DNA of 64,000 nucleotides from Spiribacter roseus (GCF_002813635.1 NZ_CP016382.1:1833001-1897000), one strand, 5' to 3'. Numbered from the stretch's first letter, positions 40,504 through 49,736 are shown. A program made the numbers and translations. Notes: generated by a model not told the origin, from the letters alone.

Positions 40504-41598
40504 ATGACTGATTTGAGCCCCAACGGTAGATCATTCCCGCCAACGGCTATTGTATGCCTGTCTCCCAATCATGGTGGTATGGAAATCAGTTCATACTCAT
40601 TAGCGAGCACGTTCTCGAAACAGAGCGAAGACTGCCTGTTCATCGTCCGGCGAGGAAGCTGGCTGGAGAAAGTTGCGCAACAACTCTCGCTCGATCATGT
40701 TGCTATTGATATGCGCCAGCATTTTTCTATTCGCGGAATACGTGAAATAAGGAAGGCATTTTCTGAACATCGGACTCGCTTAGTCATATATGCTGGCTCC
40801 TCGGAAATGAGGACTCTGCGGTTCTGTATGAATAAGAACATTGAACGCTTTGTGGTGCGTCATGGCACACCGAAGAGTAACAAAAAGCGTGATCTGGTTC
40901 ATAAAATGTTGTGGTCTAAAGTGACGCATCACATGGCAATCAGTGAGTCTATTAGGGCCAACGTCGCTGGGATATTTCCGGTTGGCGAGCGTCCCATATT
41001 TGTGAGCTATGTGAGTCAGGAAGAAAAACTGAAAGATCTCTCCTTGCCAAGGGAAATTGACAAGGGTAGCGGTTTAAGCCTTGCGCAGATTGCTAGAATC
41101 GAACGAGTAAAAGGCCAGTTCGACGCTTTAGAGGTTTTGAATAGACTTAGAAAATCGGGCGTCAATGCTGATCTGACGTTTTATGGCGCTGGTCGCGACC
41201 TCTCTGCGCTTGAGGAGGAGGTAAAGTTGAAAGGCCTGGATCGGTATGTGTCGTTTAAAGGACAAATAGAAGCGCCGTACCGGTGTCTGAGGCATCATCA
41301 CGTTTTTTTATATCCATCTCATAGTGAAGGCTTTGGTAACTCTTTCGCAGAGGCTCTTAGCACTGGAATGCATTGCATCTGTTACAATAACACTAGTTTG
41401 CCTGAGTATAGGGCTCTCGGTTTTGATTATAAGATGGTTGAAACGGGCAATGTCGATGGTGTGGCTGGCCGGGTATTGGAGATCTGGGAAAACGTTATAA
41501 GGCCTCCTCTGGAGAATCGCGAGGTGGCGAAAAGGGTTTTCTCAGAAAAAGAAGAGTTAACCCGTATTCATCGAGCTCTTTACCAACAGAATTTGTGA
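40504..41598 (+). CDS. GT4-type glycosyltransferase, AT-rich, probably transferred
   Basis: 364 residues. The C-terminal Rossmann half shows [15 protein letters not shown] and the GT4 donor-site [23 protein letters not shown] with the E-X7-E pattern. The N-terminus ([13 protein letters not shown]) fits an acceptor domain. The acceptor sugar is unknown. Base use differs sharply from its neighbours: a 60-base line in the middle has 25 G/C, while one of the preceding gene has 47. The codons use many AT-ending forms, suggesting recent transfer into the LPS locus. Confidence 0.85.
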   Translation: MTDLSPNGRSFPPTAIVCLSPNHGGMEISSYSLASTFSKQSEDCLFIVRRGSWLEKVAQQLSLDHVAIDMRQHFSIRGIREIRKAFSEHRTRLVIYAGSSEMRTLRFCMNKNIERFVVRHGTPKSNKKRDLVHKMLWSKVTHHMAISESIRANVAGIFPVGERPIFVSYVSQEEKLKDLSLPREIDKGSGLSLAQIARIERVKGQFDALEVLNRLRKSGVNADLTFYGAGRDLSALEEEVKLKGLDRYVSFKGQIEAPYRCLRHHHVFLYPSHSEGFGNSFAEALSTGMHCICYNNTSLPEYRALGFDYKMVETGNVDGVAGRVLEIWENVIRPPLENREVAKRVFSEKEELTRIHRALYQQNL

Positions 41599-41605
41599 GG
41601 TTTTC

Positions 41606-42553
41606 TTGCTTATTGTAACCGGTGGCGCTGGATTTATCGGCAGCAACCTTGTCCATGGGCTCAACGCGAGGGGTCGTGAGGACATCGTCGTCGTTGATGA
41701 TCTGACAGATGGGCGGAAGTTTCTCAACATCCGGGACGCGGGCATCGCGGACTATCTGGATCAGGATGAGTTTCTGGATTGGCTTGCGGAGAGTGGCGAT
41801 CACCGCGTGGACGCCGTGTTTCATCTAGGTGCCTGTTCCGACACCACCGAGTGGGACGGCCGTTACATGATGGAAAACAACTTCGAGTACTCAAAACAGG
41901 CGCTTAACCTGTGTCTGCTCTATAACGTGCCGTTCATCTATGCCTCGTCCGCTGCGGTTTATGGCGGCGACACCGACTTCAGGGAACAGATTGGCCGCGA
42001 GCGGCCGCTCAACGTCTACGGTTATTCGAAGGCGCTGTTTGACCAGTACGTCGCCAAGCTCATGCCCGAGGCCGAGAGCCAGGTCGCGGGTCTGCGGTAT
42101 TTCAACGTGTACGGACCCCGCGAACAGCATAAGGGCGGCATGGCCAGTGTCGCCTACCACCACCGCCAGCAGCTGCGTGACACCGGGCGCGTCAAACTGT
42201 TCGAAGGCTGTGACGGGTACGGCGACGGTGAGCAGCGTCGGGACTTCGTCCACGTGGACGATGCCGTCGCGGTGAACCTGTGGCTATTGGATAACCCCTC
42301 GGTGAGTGGCGTGTTCAATTGCGGGACGGGGCGATCGGAGCCGTTCAATCATGTGGCCCAGGGGGTTACGGAGTACTTTGGAGAGGGCGAGGTCGAATAC
42401 ATTCCCTTCCCCGCTCACCTCGAAGGGCGGTATCAAAGCTATACCCAAGCCGATATCTCGAAGCTGCGTGAGGCCGGGTATTGCGGTGAATTCAGGGACG
42501 TTCGCACTGGGGTGAAGGATTATATGGCCTGGCTGGACGATGGCCATCGATGA
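41606..42553 (+). CDS. hldD: ADP-L-glycero-D-manno-heptose 6-epimerase
   Basis: 315 residues with a TTG start preceded by GAGG. The Rossmann motif [13 protein letters not shown], the SSAAVYGG segment, the [12 protein letters not shown] catalytic Tyr-Lys and [14 protein letters not shown] are diagnostic of HldD. It makes the final ADP-heptose used by heptosyltransferases for the LPS inner core. The matching synthetic enzyme hldE is at 50.8 kb. The gene returns to normal GC after the AT-rich GT4 gene. Confidence 0.95.
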   Translation: MLIVTGGAGFIGSNLVHGLNARGREDIVVVDDLTDGRKFLNIRDAGIADYLDQDEFLDWLAESGDHRVDAVFHLGACSDTTEWDGRYMMENNFEYSKQALNLCLLYNVPFIYASSAAVYGGDTDFREQIGRERPLNVYGYSKALFDQYVAKLMPEAESQVAGLRYFNVYGPREQHKGGMASVAYHHRQQLRDTGRVKLFEGCDGYGDGEQRRDFVHVDDAVAVNLWLLDNPSVSGVFNCGTGRSEPFNHVAQGVTEYFGEGEVEYIPFPAHLEGRYQSYTQADISKLREAGYCGEFRDVRTGVKDYMAWLDDGHR

Positions 42554-42592
42554 ATTCCACCGCCCGGTAGTCGGGGCATAGGGCACGGCAAG

Positions 42593-43543
42593 ATGCGCAT
42601 ACTCCACGTTACGGACCGTGTCTATCCACCAGCGGCGGATGAGGGTGGTGCGCCCCAATTGCTGCTCGGTCTGGCCACCGAGCAAAAACGCCTCGGCCAC
42701 GAGGTACGCGTGGGTAGTAGCGCAGAGGGCGCAGGCTCTGAGGTTGTGTACCTTAACGTGGGAACCGATTTAACGCGGACTCTGTTCGAGACTCTGTCGA
42801 AACAGAATCCGGATGTTGTTCACTTTCACGCGCTATCGGGAAGCATCCAGTCCAGATTAGGCCGTGAGTTGGGTATACCAAGCGTGTCGCATGTCCACGG
42901 TGCCAATCATGATGCGCCTCCACGGGATGTCAATGCGATTTATGTCTCTCGACGCCATGCAGCACTTCACGGTGGCAGCGTGTATGTCCATAACGGGATC
43001 GATGTCGACTCAGTCCCCTTTTTCGAGCATCCGCCTGACTCCCTCGTGTTTCTCGGCAAGGTACGGCGTTCGAAAAAGGGCGCGGATACGGCCGTGGCTG
43101 TTGCCCGACGGACGGGACGGACGCTGAAGCTCATTGGTGGCCGCAAGCTCAATATTCCCCAGAGCTGGTTGCCTTTTCAGCGGCGGGTCAAGGCGCTTGG
43201 TGTGTTGGGGGGCGAGCAGAAACTGACGGCGTTGGGTAATGCCTCGGCGCTTTTATTCCCCATAAGATGGGAGGAACCGTTCGGTCTTGTGCTCATCGAG
43301 GCCATGGCCTGCGGAACGCCGGTTATTGCCTTCGATCGCGGTGCGGTCTCGGAGATCGTTGAACATGGTGTTACCGGGTTTGTCGTTAAGGACTTCGAGG
43401 GCATGTGCGAGGCCGTTTCCCGCATTAATGAAATTGACCGGGCGGCCTGCCGGCGCCATGTCGAAGCCCATTTCTCCATCAGGCGGACCGCGGACGGTGT
43501 GATGGCGTGTTATCGCCGGGCGATTGCGGGGGAGCGGTGGTAA
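42593..43543 (+). CDS. GT4-type glycosyltransferase
   Basis: 316 residues. The N-terminal acceptor domain starts MRILHVTDRVYPPAADEGG, and the C-terminal donor domain has FLGKVRRSKKGADTAV and the E-X7-E motif in EEPFGLVLIEAMACGTPVIAF. It probably adds a hexose to the LPS core. Its stop overlaps the ATG of the next gene (TAATG), so they are coupled. Sugar and acceptor cannot be read from sequence. GC is intermediate. Confidence 0.87.
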   Translation: MRILHVTDRVYPPAADEGGAPQLLLGLATEQKRLGHEVRVGSSAEGAGSEVVYLNVGTDLTRTLFETLSKQNPDVVHFHALSGSIQSRLGRELGIPSVSHVHGANHDAPPRDVNAIYVSRRHAALHGGSVYVHNGIDVDSVPFFEHPPDSLVFLGKVRRSKKGADTAVAVARRTGRTLKLIGGRKLNIPQSWLPFQRRVKALGVLGGEQKLTALGNASALLFPIRWEEPFGLVLIEAMACGTPVIAFDRGAVSEIVEHGVTGFVVKDFEGMCEAVSRINEIDRAACRRHVEAHFSIRRTADGVMACYRRAIAGERW

Positions 43544-44565
43544 TGGGGCCCAGCCGCATTCTTGTCACGCGCACCGATAAGCTCGGTGATTTCATGCTGA
43601 CCTGGCCGGCGCTTGATCTGCTGCGGCGGGCGTTGCCGGCGGCGCATATCACGGTGCTGGTGGGCGAAGGTGCGGCGCCGATGGCTCGTGCCTGTCCCGT
43701 TGTGGATGAAGTGTTGGTGGATCGTGGGCAGCCCGTGTCCGAGCTGGCGGATGTCGTGCGGAAAGGGCGGTTTGACGCGGCGATCGTGCTGTTCAGTACC
43801 TGGCGTATCGCTCTGGCGGTGCGGCGGGCAGGCGTGCCGTATCGCCTGGCGCCGGCGACGAAGCTGGCGCAGGTGTTGTTCAACAATCGCCTGGTGCAGC
43901 GTCGGTCCCAGTCGATCAAGCCCGAGCACGCCTATAACGTCGATCTGATTCTGCGTTTTCTCGACGATCATGGGCTGTCGGTTCCTGATGCGCCGGTTGG
44001 GCCGTATCTGAGCTTTTCGCCGTCGGTGCTGGCGGAAATCTCCAGTCGTCTCGGCCACGCCTACGGCATTCCCGAGGAGGCCCTGCGGGTGATCGTCCAT
44101 CCCGGCAGTGGCGGCTCGGCCAGCACTCTGCCGGCGGATGGTTTCGCGCGGCTTGTGAACCGCCTGAAAAGCACTCGCCCAGTGTTCGTGATTGTCACAG
44201 CGGGCCCGGGGGAGGAGTCGCAGGCGAGGGCAGTCCGCGACCAGATCCGCGGTCATTCGGCGGCTGTCCATGTCTCGAGCGATGGGTTGATCGAATTCGC
44301 CAGGGTGTTGGCGACGGCTGATCTCTTTTTGAGCGGCTCGACGGGGCCGCTGCATATTGCCGGCGCCATCGACGTCCCGACGGCGGCCTTTTATCCCCGC
44401 CGGCGTTCTTCCACCGCGCTGCGTTGGCAGACGACGAACCAGCCGCGGCATCGTCTGGCGTTCAGTCCCCTGGACACGGCTGGCGAGTCGGAGATGACCG
44501 CCATTGACCTCGATGCCGCCGCCTCGGCAATCAGCCAGTGCTTTCTGGAGGGGCGTCGTGACTGA
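43543..44565 (+). CDS. GT9-family heptosyltransferase-like protein
   Basis: 340 residues from ATG 43543, preceded by GGGGAG. The GT9 opening RILVTRTDKLGDFMLTWPAL, the middle VIVHPGSGGSASTLP and FLSGSTGPLHIAGAIDVPTAAFY are typical of ADP-heptose:LPS heptosyltransferases. The specific position on the core is not known. It carries an exact copy of the dispersed motif (43688-43698), read as RACPV. The next GT4 gene overlaps by eight bases. Confidence 0.88.
   Translation: MGPSRILVTRTDKLGDFMLTWPALDLLRRALPAAHITVLVGEGAAPMARACPVVDEVLVDRGQPVSELADVVRKGRFDAAIVLFSTWRIALAVRRAGVPYRLAPATKLAQVLFNNRLVQRRSQSIKPEHAYNVDLILRFLDDHGLSVPDAPVGPYLSFSPSVLAEISSRLGHAYGIPEEALRVIVHPGSGGSASTLPADGFARLVNRLKSTRPVFVIVTAGPGEESQARAVRDQIRGHSAAVHVSSDGLIEFARVLATADLFLSGSTGPLHIAGAIDVPTAAFYPRRRSSTALRWQTTNQPRHRLAFSPLDTAGESEMTAIDLDAAASAISQCFLEGRRD
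43688..43698 (+). repeat. GTGCCTGTCCC motif copy 2 (in the GT9 gene)
   Basis: Exact copy in the sense strand, read as R-ACP-V. First copy of the dense 43.6-64 kb cluster. Confidence 0.8.
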
Positions 44566-45694
44566 TTCATCGGTGCCTTTGAGGGTGCTGCATTTGTGCC
44601 TGTCCCAAAGCTGGGGAGGCCTGGAGATGTATCCCGCCCGTGTGACGCCCGAGCTCCAGCGGCAGGGCTGGGCGGTCCATGGAATGGCGCTGGCTGGCAC
44701 GCGGGTGGCGGACGCATTCAAAGCGGTGGGGGTGGAGCCGTTGACGGTGGGCTCGCGGCCGGCTGCCTTGCTCCAGCTGCCGCGCATTCTGCGCTATCTG
44801 GATCGGCACGATATCCGAGTGGTCCATGCGCATAAATCGAGCGACATGCAGATCGCTGCTCTGCTCGCTCAGCGGCGTCCAGGGCTACGGCTGTTCTTTA
44901 CCGATCACATGGGGGTGAAAAAGCCCAAAAAGGACCTCTATCACCGTTGGGCCTATGCCAAGGCGCGGCGCGTGTTCTCGATCAGCCAGGCGACTCAGCA
45001 ATGGAATCGGGCCGCGCTGCCCGTCCCCGCCGAGCGACTGGTGCAGCTGTACTACGGCATCGATCTGCAGGCGCATGGCGCATCAATGTCGGATCAGCGC
45101 CGACGGGAGATGCGCCGCAGTCTGGGGGTTGATGATCAGGCGGTGGTTATCGCTCTGCCCGGCCGAGTCACTCGCAGCAAGGGGCACTCGGTATGGGTGG
45201 AAGCGCTCAGAAGGCTGGATGAGCAGCCAACGTTGCCGCATTGGCAGGGCGTTGTCGTGGGCGAGGCCAGTGGTGCGGATGCCCGGCCGGGTGGATTTGC
45301 GGACGAACTTCGGGCCACCGTTGAGCGCGAAGGTCTCACTCATCGTGTGGTGTTTGCCGGTTTTCGTCGAGATCTCGCCACATGCCTGCAGGCGGTGGAC
45401 ATTGCTTGCATCCCGTCCGAGAGGGAGGCTTTCGGGCTGTCAGTGATCGAATCGATGGCGGCGGATTGTGCGGTGGTCGGCTCGGCGTCGGGTGCTATCC
45501 CTGAGCTGATCGATCAAGACCGCGGCCGGGTCGCCGACCCGGCAGATCCCGGCGCCTGGACGGCCGCAATCGCGGAGCTCGTGGCAGACGCCGACCTGCG
45601 CGTTCGACTCGCCGCTGCCGGCCGTGAATGGGTGAACGCCCGCTTCACCCTCGCGGAGCACGTCGAGCGGTTGGTGGGTTATTACCGGGGTTGA
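44558..45694 (+). CDS. GT4-type glycosyltransferase
   Basis: 378 residues from GTG 44558, with GGAGGGG just before it; an upstream ATG at 44504 would add 18 residues read from the previous gene. The donor-site part contains GRVTRSKGHSVWVEAL and the E-X7-E motif in SEREAFGLSVIESMAADCAVVGS. It probably acts on LPS core. A motif copy at 44596 encodes the LCLSQ of the N-terminal strand, just before the acceptor-site WGGLEMY. It converges with the next gene. Confidence 0.87.
   Translation: MTDSSVPLRVLHLCLSQSWGGLEMYPARVTPELQRQGWAVHGMALAGTRVADAFKAVGVEPLTVGSRPAALLQLPRILRYLDRHDIRVVHAHKSSDMQIAALLAQRRPGLRLFFTDHMGVKKPKKDLYHRWAYAKARRVFSISQATQQWNRAALPVPAERLVQLYYGIDLQAHGASMSDQRRREMRRSLGVDDQAVVIALPGRVTRSKGHSVWVEALRRLDEQPTLPHWQGVVVGEASGADARPGGFADELRATVEREGLTHRVVFAGFRRDLATCLQAVDIACIPSEREAFGLSVIESMAADCAVVGSASGAIPELIDQDRGRVADPADPGAWTAAIAELVADADLRVRLAAAGREWVNARFTLAEHVERLVGYYRG
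44596..44606 (+). repeat. GTGCCTGTCCC motif copy 3 (GT4 N-terminus)
   Basis: Exact copy followed by AAAG, sense, read as L-CLS-Q at about residue 14. Confidence 0.85.
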
Positions 45695-45699
45695 GGTTT

Positions 45700-45710
45700 G
45701 GGACAGGCAC
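45700..45710 (-). repeat. GTGCCTGTCCC motif copy 4 (between convergent GT4 genes)
   Basis: Exact copy in the 20-base gap between two convergent stop codons; extended form with AAAC after it. One of the few non-coding copies. Confidence 0.9.
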
Positions 45711-45714
45711 AAAG

Positions 45715-46827
45715 TCAGGCGTCGAGGAGCGCGTGGTAGAGATCGGCGGTCTGGCGGATGGTGGCGCTGATATCAAAGCGTCGGCGGATATCGGCACGCG
45801 CATTCCGGCCCATCCTGACCCGCGCGGCAGGGTCTTGCACCAGCGCGGCGATGCGCTCGCGCAGAGCGGTCAGGTCGTCGATGGGAACCACGTAGCCGGT
45901 CTCGCCATCCCGGATCATTTCCGGTAATCCGCCGGCGGTGGACACCACGGCGGGGATACCCTGGGCCATGCCTTCGATCACTGTCTTGGTCAGGCCTTCC
46001 CGCCCCCGCGATGGAGCGGTGTTGATGTCCAGCGCGCCGATCAGTCGCGGGGCGTCAGGCCGAAAACCTGTGAAGTGGACTCGCCCCTCGAGGCGTTCGT
46101 CCGCCGCAAGGGTTTTCAGCTGGGGATCGCGCGCCTCGCCGATCAGCAGGGCGTGGACGTCGTCCGGCAGTTCGAGCATGGCGTTGAGCAGGAGATCGGC
46201 GCCTTTGACGGGCCGCATATTCGCGGCGATCCCGATTAAAGTCGCGCGCTCGGGAATCGAGAATTCCTCATTCACCTCGGCGCGCGCGGCGCGACCATCC
46301 AGCGCGTCATACCAGCTCAGATCGTGGCCCTTGTAGATGGTGACCAGCTTGTCGGCACGAACACCGCTGTCGGCAAGGTCCCGCTCGACTGCCTGAGAGA
46401 CACAGATGATGCGATCAATGCGGGGGTTGAGCCATTTGATGTAACAGGTGGGGTCCCAGCGTGAGACATGACCCACGGCGCCGCGGTAGGCGATGACTTT
46501 GTTGGGCAGGCCATAGCTGGCCCAGATGAAGTTGGCGACCTGGCGATTGGCCAGTCCATGAACAATGTCAAAGCCCTCGTCTTTGATCCACCCGCGGATC
46601 TGCCGGGCCTTGGCGAAATCCGCGTTGTTTTTCAGGTCGAGTGTCCGCGTTGGCACACCCGCGCGCGCAAACGCCTCGTGGTGGGGGGATGAGGATTCAA
46701 AGGCGGCGTGCGCATCGACGCCAGCCTCGCGCAGCCCCTTGATCATCTCGACCTCGGTGATATGGCCACCGCCGGCGGCAATGAGGGCTTTGGGTGGGTG
46801 CTCCGATTTGTGCCTGTCCCTAACCAT
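45715..46827 (-). CDS. GT4-type glycosyltransferase
   Basis: 370 residues. The acceptor half shows GGGHITEVEMIKGLREAGVD and GLANRQVANFIW; the donor half has ANMRPVKGADLLLNAML and SRGREGLTKTVIEGMAQG. It probably extends the LPS core. The first nine codons (MVRDRHKSE) are formed by a motif copy at 46810-46820; the family-like sequence starts only at PPKALIAAGG. It overlaps the GT2 gene by eight bases and is the last gene of the 50.7-45.7 kb minus-strand operon. Confidence 0.87.
   Translation of the reverse strand: MVRDRHKSEHPPKALIAAGGGHITEVEMIKGLREAGVDAHAAFESSSPHHEAFARAGVPTRTLDLKNNADFAKARQIRGWIKDEGFDIVHGLANRQVANFIWASYGLPNKVIAYRGAVGHVSRWDPTCYIKWLNPRIDRIICVSQAVERDLADSGVRADKLVTIYKGHDLSWYDALDGRAARAEVNEEFSIPERATLIGIAANMRPVKGADLLLNAMLELPDDVHALLIGEARDPQLKTLAADERLEGRVHFTGFRPDAPRLIGALDINTAPSRGREGLTKTVIEGMAQGIPAVVSTAGGLPEMIRDGETGYVVPIDDLTALRERIAALVQDPAARVRMGRNARADIRRRFDISATIRQTADLYHALLDA
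46810..46820 (+). repeat. GTGCCTGTCCC motif copy 5 (start of GT4)
   Basis: Exact copy at the gene junction, read on the minus strand as R-DRH-K, residues 3-7 of the GT4 protein; its last base is also the final base of the GT2 stop codon. Confidence 0.88.
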
Positions 46828-47680
46828 TGTTCTTGTCGCTTGTCGGGGTGGGTTTTGTGCCTGTCCCGAAGTTGCCGCCAGACTTGCGCCGCCCTCGTTC
46901 GATTTCGTAGAGGAAGGCGTATTTCAAAAACGCCGAGAACATGGAGGACCAGGCGATGATCCAGCCGCGCCAACCGTCGCGCCAGCCTTGCCGGAAGATC
47001 ATCAGGCGGATGAAGCGGGCGAGAGGCGAGAAAATCATCTTGTGCCAGCGAAACGGTTTGCCGCGGGCGGCCAGCGCCTCGGCGCCGATCCGGGCGTAGT
47101 CGATGCTGCGGCGGAAGTGGTCGTCGATGTCAGCGTATGAATAGTGATGGATGTCGCCGCTGAGCCGGCCGGTCGGACCGTCCACCTCGAGCCGGTCGTG
47201 GGGGTTGTGGCCGGTCCACTGGGCGGCGCCGTTTTTCACGAGCCGAAGTCGCCACTCGGGATACCAGACATGCCTCAGCCAGTCGCCGAGGTACCAGGTG
47301 AGACGGCTTACCTCATAACCGGCTTTTTGATCCTGGTCCTGTTTTTCCAGGAGATTGCGTATGTTCGCCGCCAATTCGGGGCTGATCGGCTCATCGGCGT
47401 CGAGTGAAAGGATCCAGGGTTGATGGCAGGCGGCCAGGGCCCGGTTTTTCTGCTCGACATGCCCCGGCCAGTCGGTCTCGATGACCTGGGCGCCGTGGTC
47501 GCGGGCGATGGCGACTGTCGAGTCCGTCGATCCTGAATCAACAACGACCACCTCCGCCGGCTGCAGCGGCTCGAGGCTATCGAGCAGCCTCGGCAGGTTC
47601 GCTTCCTCGTCCTTGGTGATGATGGCGACGGACAAGGATAGTGCCTGTCCCAAAGTTTTTGCTCCCGACTCGTCGTTCAA
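46820..47680 (-). CDS. GT2 glycosyltransferase, LPS core WaaE/KdtX-like
   Basis: 286 residues. The N-terminal GT2 domain shows SVAIITKDEEANLPRLLDSL, VVVDSGSTDSTV and the metal-binding DXD in SLDADEPIS; the GHNPHDRL and RWHKMIFSPLARF segments are typical of WaaE/KdtX, a core beta-glucosyltransferase. Both ends are made by motif copies: 47641 gives TLGQALS before the family start, and 46857 gives the tail NFGTGTK. Specific sugar unknown. Confidence 0.88.
   Translation of the reverse strand: MNDESGAKTLGQALSLSVAIITKDEEANLPRLLDSLEPLQPAEVVVVDSGSTDSTVAIARDHGAQVIETDWPGHVEQKNRALAACHQPWILSLDADEPISPELAANIRNLLEKQDQDQKAGYEVSRLTWYLGDWLRHVWYPEWRLRLVKNGAAQWTGHNPHDRLEVDGPTGRLSGDIHHYSYADIDDHFRRSIDYARIGAEALAARGKPFRWHKMIFSPLARFIRLMIFRQGWRDGWRGWIIAWSSMFSAFLKYAFLYEIERGRRKSGGNFGTGTKPTPTSDKNNG
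46857..46867 (+). repeat. GTGCCTGTCCC motif copy 6 (GT2 C-terminal tail)
   Basis: Exact copy, minus-strand reading F-GTGT-K in the non-conserved tail; 47 bases from copy 5 in the same orientation. Confidence 0.9.
47641..47651 (+). repeat. GTGCCTGTCCC motif copy 7 (GT2 N-terminus)
   Basis: Exact copy followed by AAAG; read as L-GQA-L within the N-terminal extension before SVAIITKDEE. Confidence 0.9.
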
Positions 47681-47681
47681 C

Positions 47682-48650
47682 TTAGCTCAGCCCGCGTTCG
47701 ACGAGATCGCGGAAGTACGCGACGGTCGGCTGCAGGCCGTCGACCAGCGGTACTGTTGGCGTCCACTCGAGGGTCTGCTGGGCAAGACTGATGTCGGGCT
47801 GGCGCTGGCGCGGGTCGTCGGCGGGCAGCGGTGCGTGGATCATCTGGCTTTTCGCCCCGGTTTCGTCGATCACCGCACGGGCGAGCTCGCGCATGGTGAA
47901 CTCGCCGGGGTTGCCGAGATTGACCGGGCCAGTCACCGCGGCATCGGTGTTCATGAGCCGGATCAGCCCTTCGACCAGGTCATCCACATAGCAGAACGAG
48001 CGGGTCTGCTCGCCGTCGCCGTAGAGCGTGATGTCCTCGCCCCGCAGCGCTTGCATGATGAAGTTCGAGACCACGCGGCCGTCATTGGGGTGCATGCGCG
48101 GGCCGTAAGTGTTGAAGATCCGCGCCACCTTGATTTCGAGGTCGTGCTCGCGGTGGTAGTCAAAGAACAGCGTCTCGGCGCAGCGTTTGCCCTCGTCGTA
48201 GCAGGCACGCGTGCCGATTGGGTTGACGTGTCCCCAATAGTCTTCGGTCTGCGGGTGGATTTCCGGGTCGCCGTAGACCTCGCTGGTGGAGGCCTGAAGG
48301 ATCGGGACATTCAGCCGCTTCGCGAGTCCCAGCATGTTGATCGCGCCGTGCACGCTGGTCTTGGTGGTCTGGACCGGATCGCGCTGGTAGTGAACGGGCG
48401 AGGCCGGGCAGGCCAGGTTGAAGATGCCATCGACTTCGACGAATAACGGGAAGGTCACGTCGTGGCGCATCGCTTCGAAATGCGGGTCATCGAGCAGATG
48501 GGCGATGTTGTCGCGGCTGCCGGTCAGGTAGTTATCGACACACAGCACGGCATGACCGGCGCCGATGAGTCGGTCACACAGGTATGAGCCAATGAACCCT
48601 GCGCCGCCGGTGACGAGGTACGTTTTACGGAAGTGGTTACGAGTCGGCAT
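47682..48650 (-). CDS. UDP-glucuronate decarboxylase (UDP-xylose synthase)
   Basis: 322 residues. Extended SDR enzyme with [32 protein letters not shown], the [13 protein letters not shown] signature and catalytic YDEGKRCAE, all typical of UXS1. It oxidises and decarboxylates UDP-glucuronate to UDP-xylose. This suggests xylose, or a derived pentose, in the core polysaccharide. The UDP-glucose dehydrogenase that would supply substrate is not in the window. No motif copy lies inside it, unlike its neighbours. Confidence 0.93.
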   Translation of the reverse strand: MPTRNHFRKTYLVTGGAGFIGSYLCDRLIGAGHAVLCVDNYLTGSRDNIAHLLDDPHFEAMRHDVTFPLFVEVDGIFNLACPASPVHYQRDPVQTTKTSVHGAINMLGLAKRLNVPILQASTSEVYGDPEIHPQTEDYWGHVNPIGTRACYDEGKRCAETLFFDYHREHDLEIKVARIFNTYGPRMHPNDGRVVSNFIMQALRGEDITLYGDGEQTRSFCYVDDLVEGLIRLMNTDAAVTGPVNLGNPGEFTMRELARAVIDETGAKSQMIHAPLPADDPRQRQPDISLAQQTLEWTPTVPLVDGLQPTVAYFRDLVERGLS

Positions 48651-48674
48651 GAGTAGAGCTCTCGGCTGGTTGCA

Positions 48675-49736
48675 TCACGTGACTGGCGGTGCGGTGTGAT
48701 CGATGGCCCGGATGACTTCGTCGGGCGAGATGCCGCGCAGGCAATTGAGGTGTCCCAGCGGACACTCTCGGGCAAAGCAGGGGCTGCACTCGAGGTGGTG
48801 GTAGATAATCTGCGCGTGCCCGCTAAGTGGCGGAGTATATTCAGGATCTGACGAGCCGTACAGGGCGATCACGCGGGTGGGCGTGGCGGCTGCGATGTGC
48901 ATCAGCCCCGAATCGTTGGTGACCACCGCGGTGCTTGCAGCCAACAGATCAATGGCCTGGCTGAGGGTTGTCTGCCCAGCAAGATCGAGGGCGCCGGGCG
49001 CATCCTGCGCAATCGACCGGGTGATCTCGGCATCTTTGGCTGCGCCGAGCAGCCAGACCGCCGCGTCACGGGCCAGATAATACCGCGCCAGTGCGGCAAA
49101 CGACCCGGCCGGCCAGCGCTTAGCCGGACCGTATTCGGCGCCGGGGCAGAGGGTGATGATCGTGCCTGTCCCAAACCGCGGCGCGATCTCCAGGTCCTCG
49201 AGCGTGCGCTTTTGCTGCGTGGCGGTGCTGGTGAGTGCGGGGGTGGGTTGGGTCGTGCCCGGTTGGATTGTGCCTGTCCCAAACTTCCCGCCCTCGAAGT
49301 CGGCCAACGACACGAAGCGGTCCACTGTCCGGTAGGTGCGCTCACGGTCGAGCGGGCGGATGTCGTTGAGCAGCCCGTAGCGGTGCTCTCCCAGGTAGCC
49401 GGTTCGATGCGGTATGCGGGCGAGCCACGGCACGAGGGCCGCTTTGGCCGAGCGTGGCAGCACGATGGCCTGGCGATGGCGGAGGCGTTTTAGTGCCTGG
49501 CCCAATCTCCAACGCCTGAGCAGCCCCAGTTCGCCGTGGGCCACCGGCAGTGTCAGGGTGTGGCGCACTTCGGGCATGCGCTCGAGTAGTGCCTGTCCCC
49601 AAGTGGGTGCGATCACGTCAATCGGGCGTTCGGGGGATTGCTGCCGAAGGGTTTTGAAAAGGCTCTGCGCCATGACCATGTCGCCGACCCAGCCGGGGCC
49701 CACCACCAGCACGGCGTCATCCCGCTGGTTGCTCAT
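48675..49736 (-). CDS. waaF: ADP-heptose:LPS heptosyltransferase II with motif-containing linker
   Basis: 353 residues. GT9 features: VVGPGWVGDMVMAQSLF, VIAPTWGQALLERMPEV, LPRSAKAALVPWLARIPHRTGY, and LCPGAEYGPAKRWP and VVTNDSGLMHIAAA in the C-terminal half, all WaaF-like. It adds the second heptose. Between the two domains lies a Thr/Pro/Gln-rich stretch bracketed by two motif copies (49270 and 49162), both read as FGTGTI; ordinary WaaF proteins have only a short link here. A third copy encodes GQAL at 49589. Overlaps the acyltransferase gene by four bases. Confidence 0.93.
   Translation of the reverse strand: MSNQRDDAVLVVGPGWVGDMVMAQSLFKTLRQQSPERPIDVIAPTWGQALLERMPEVRHTLTLPVAHGELGLLRRWRLGQALKRLRHRQAIVLPRSAKAALVPWLARIPHRTGYLGEHRYGLLNDIRPLDRERTYRTVDRFVSLADFEGGKFGTGTIQPGTTQPTPALTSTATQQKRTLEDLEIAPRFGTGTIITLCPGAEYGPAKRWPAGSFAALARYYLARDAAVWLLGAAKDAEITRSIAQDAPGALDLAGQTTLSQAIDLLAASTAVVTNDSGLMHIAAATPTRVIALYGSSDPEYTPPLSGHAQIIYHHLECSPCFARECPLGHLNCLRGISPDEVIRAIDHTAPPVT
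49162..49172 (+). repeat. GTGCCTGTCCC motif copy 8 (waaF linker)
   Basis: Exact copy followed by AAAC; read as F-GTGT-I just before the conserved LCPGAEYGP. Confidence 0.9.
49270..49280 (+). repeat. GTGCCTGTCCC motif copy 9 (waaF linker)
   Basis: Exact copy followed by AAAC; read as F-GTGT-I, 108 bases from copy 8 and in the same frame (108 is a multiple of three). Confidence 0.9.
49589..49599 (+). repeat. GTGCCTGTCCC motif copy 10 (waaF N-terminal domain)
   Basis: Exact copy, read as W-GQA-L in APTWGQALLERMPEV. Here the resulting peptide is close to what the family has anyway, so the motif seems to be fitted to existing sequence. Confidence 0.85.
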
